Below are positions 62,391 to 64,000 of a stretch of 64,000 bases of DNA, one piece after another. Positions within the stretch are counted from its first letter, which is position 1, and each line of letters begins with the position of its first letter. Origin of the DNA: Microplitis mediator (Eukaryota > Arthropoda > Insecta > Hymenoptera > Braconidae); NCBI RefSeq assembly GCF_029852145.1, contig NC_079977.1, positions 13,512,640 to 13,576,639 on the forward strand, in the 5' to 3' direction. Both the position numbers and the translations under genes were made by a program. The notes under the pieces were generated by a model. It saw only the letters and a list, made by a program, of their open reading frames with translations. It was not told the origin of the DNA and did not search any database.

Positions 62391-64000
62391 CACTTACCCA
62401 AAAAATTAAAGGAACAAGAAAATTTTATAAATTTTTTAGTGATTTTTGGAAGGCTGTATTTTCGTGAAAAATGATCGTATCAAAAAAATTAAAAAAGCAA
62501 ATTGAAGCTTGAAATCTCTAGTTTGAAGATCTTTCAGCAAAATATTTTTTTGAGCCACGGTTTTTGCGGAATCATAAGAAAAAGGTCGAGACAAAATTTT
62601 TCTAAATTTTTTGGTTTCGTTTTTTAGGTCTACGGGGCCGGGAAAAATTTAAAAAAAAAAACGAATTCATCGCTTGTTTAGGAAATTTATTCAGCTACAA
62701 TTTGCTTTTTTTTGGTTCTCTGTACGACAATTTGCTGCTGAGATATCAGCCTTCAAATAAAAAAGGATCCGTTTGTCTTTGATTATTGATATCTCAGCAA
62801 GAAATGGTCACACAGTAATTTAAAGGGCAGTTTAATAAACTTGAATAAATCCCCTACAAGCCCCATTTTCGATTTTTTCGAAAAAAAAAATTTTTTTCAT
62901 CCTTGATATCCCTTTGAAAAACCCACAAAAAATGGCCATTCTCTGGTTTTTTAGTCAACTCATCGCTACTCTGCAAATATTGATAAAAAAAATAATGTTG
63001 CCAGGTAATTTTACAGCTTAATGTACCCTCAAAAACCCTGGAAATTTTCAGATTGATCCATTGAACCGTTTGTCCGGTCCGATTGCTCAAAGTTTTACAA
63101 AACAATTAAAGGAACAAGTTTTGTTCCGTAATTTGCGTAATCGTTATCAAAATGAAAAAATCAATGTTTTTCGGATTTTCTTTCATTTTTGCGTTAGTTA
63201 TTCAGTAAATGTAAGGTAAAGAAAAGAAAAATTTTCTTTTCCAAAAAACGAAAAAAAATAACCCTCCGAATAAAACGTAAAAAATTAAAAATGTGAAAAA
63301 ATTCTTGTTTGGTCTCGTTTTTTGGAAAATTTTTTTTGTTTTCCTCTTTACCTTACATTTACTTTTAAACAAACCTTTACATTTATTTAAAAAAATTAAT
63401 TTTTTCATTTTGGTAATGATTACACAAATTAAGGAACAAAACTTGTTCCTTTAATTGTTTTGTAAAACTTTGAGCAATCGGACCGGACAAACGGTTCAAT
63501 GGATCAATCTGAAAATTTCCAGGGTTTTTGAGGGTACATTAAGCTGTAAAATTACCTGGCAACATTATTTTTTTTATCAATATTTGCAGAGTAGCGATGA
63601 GTTGACTAAATAACCAGAAAATGGCCATTTTTTGTGGGTTTTTCAAATGGATATCAAGGATGAAAAAAAATTTTTTTTTCGAAAAAATCGAAAATGGGGC
63701 TTGTAGGGGATTTATTTAAGTTTATTAAACTGCCCTTTAAATTACTGTGTGACCATTTCTTGCTGAGATATCAATAATCAAAGACAAACGGATCCTTTTT
63801 TATTTGAAGGCTGATATCTCAGCAGCAAATTGTCGTACAGAGAACCAAAAAAAAGCAAATTGTAGCTGAATAAATTTCCTAAACAAGCGATGAATTCGTT
63901 TTTTTGAAAAAATTTTTCCCGGCCCCGTAGACCTAAAAAACGAAACCAAAAAATTTAGAAAAATTTTGTCTCGACCTTTTTCTTATGATTCCGCAAAAAC
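62391..64000. mobile_element. Palindromic Tc1/mariner-like element, runs off the window
   Basis: Starts CACTTACCCAAAAAATTAAA after TA (62389-62390). The arms pair around a centre near 63290. The right end should lie a little under 200 bp beyond the window. Same family as 55236-56995. Open frames at 62854-63105 and 63202-63408 are arm translations. Confidence 0.75.

Overview
The window is an AT-rich stretch of nuclear DNA from an animal, almost certainly an insect. The genes are split by GT-AG introns, most of the sequence is nested transposable elements, and there are no bacterial operons or ribosome-binding sites. Two tandem divergent ionotropic receptor (IR) genes, a DUF4806-type gene and the kinds of repeats present fit a hymenopteran. 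A parasitoid wasp is my best guess, from gene and repeat style only; I cannot name the species.

Layout. 1-3.2 kb: repeat debris, a tRNA-SINE-like tail and half of a palindromic mariner-like element. 3.2-18.5 kb: IR copy 1 (exons 3413-3517, 4429-4939, 12149-13402 and a tail at 18436-18499). It is broken by a frameshift, a premature stop, a Ty3/Gypsy remnant (13403-18431) inside its last exon, and has a 5.8-kb hAT-like element carrying an 11-bp minisatellite in intron 2. 18.6-23.3 kb: IR copy 2 with the same exon structure and two different frameshifts, followed by a scrap of a third unit's upstream region. 23.6-33.5 kb: no gene recognised; MITEs, minisatellites, a TTACCCTCGCGG-ended element and a 1.2-kb palindrome. 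33.7-45.2 kb: a five-exon DUF4806-family gene. Intron 1 holds a 3.7-kb DDE transposon with a decayed transposase, exon 2 is split by a ~216-bp double-hairpin element, and intron 2 is inflated by a nest of elements at least three levels deep. 45.2-64 kb: no host gene recognised; minisatellites, fold-back elements, a 9.6-kb composite with TTAGGGTGCTTC ends, an LTR-like fragment, a tRNA-like relic and a second mariner-like palindrome running off the end.

How it fits together. The IR genes would have been chemosensory channel subunits, but both copies look inactivated by independent lesions. The DUF4806 gene keeps compatible splice phases throughout, and its reading frame becomes continuous if the hairpin element and one A-tract duplication are ignored, so the loss may be recent or polymorphic. 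The main biology is repeat biology: several unrelated terminal-repeat families share one design, short conserved ends followed by tandem arrays of short self-complementary words, and many elements are near-perfect full-length palindromes. Element boundaries were read by eye from matching ends and target duplications; those without a visible duplication are approximate.
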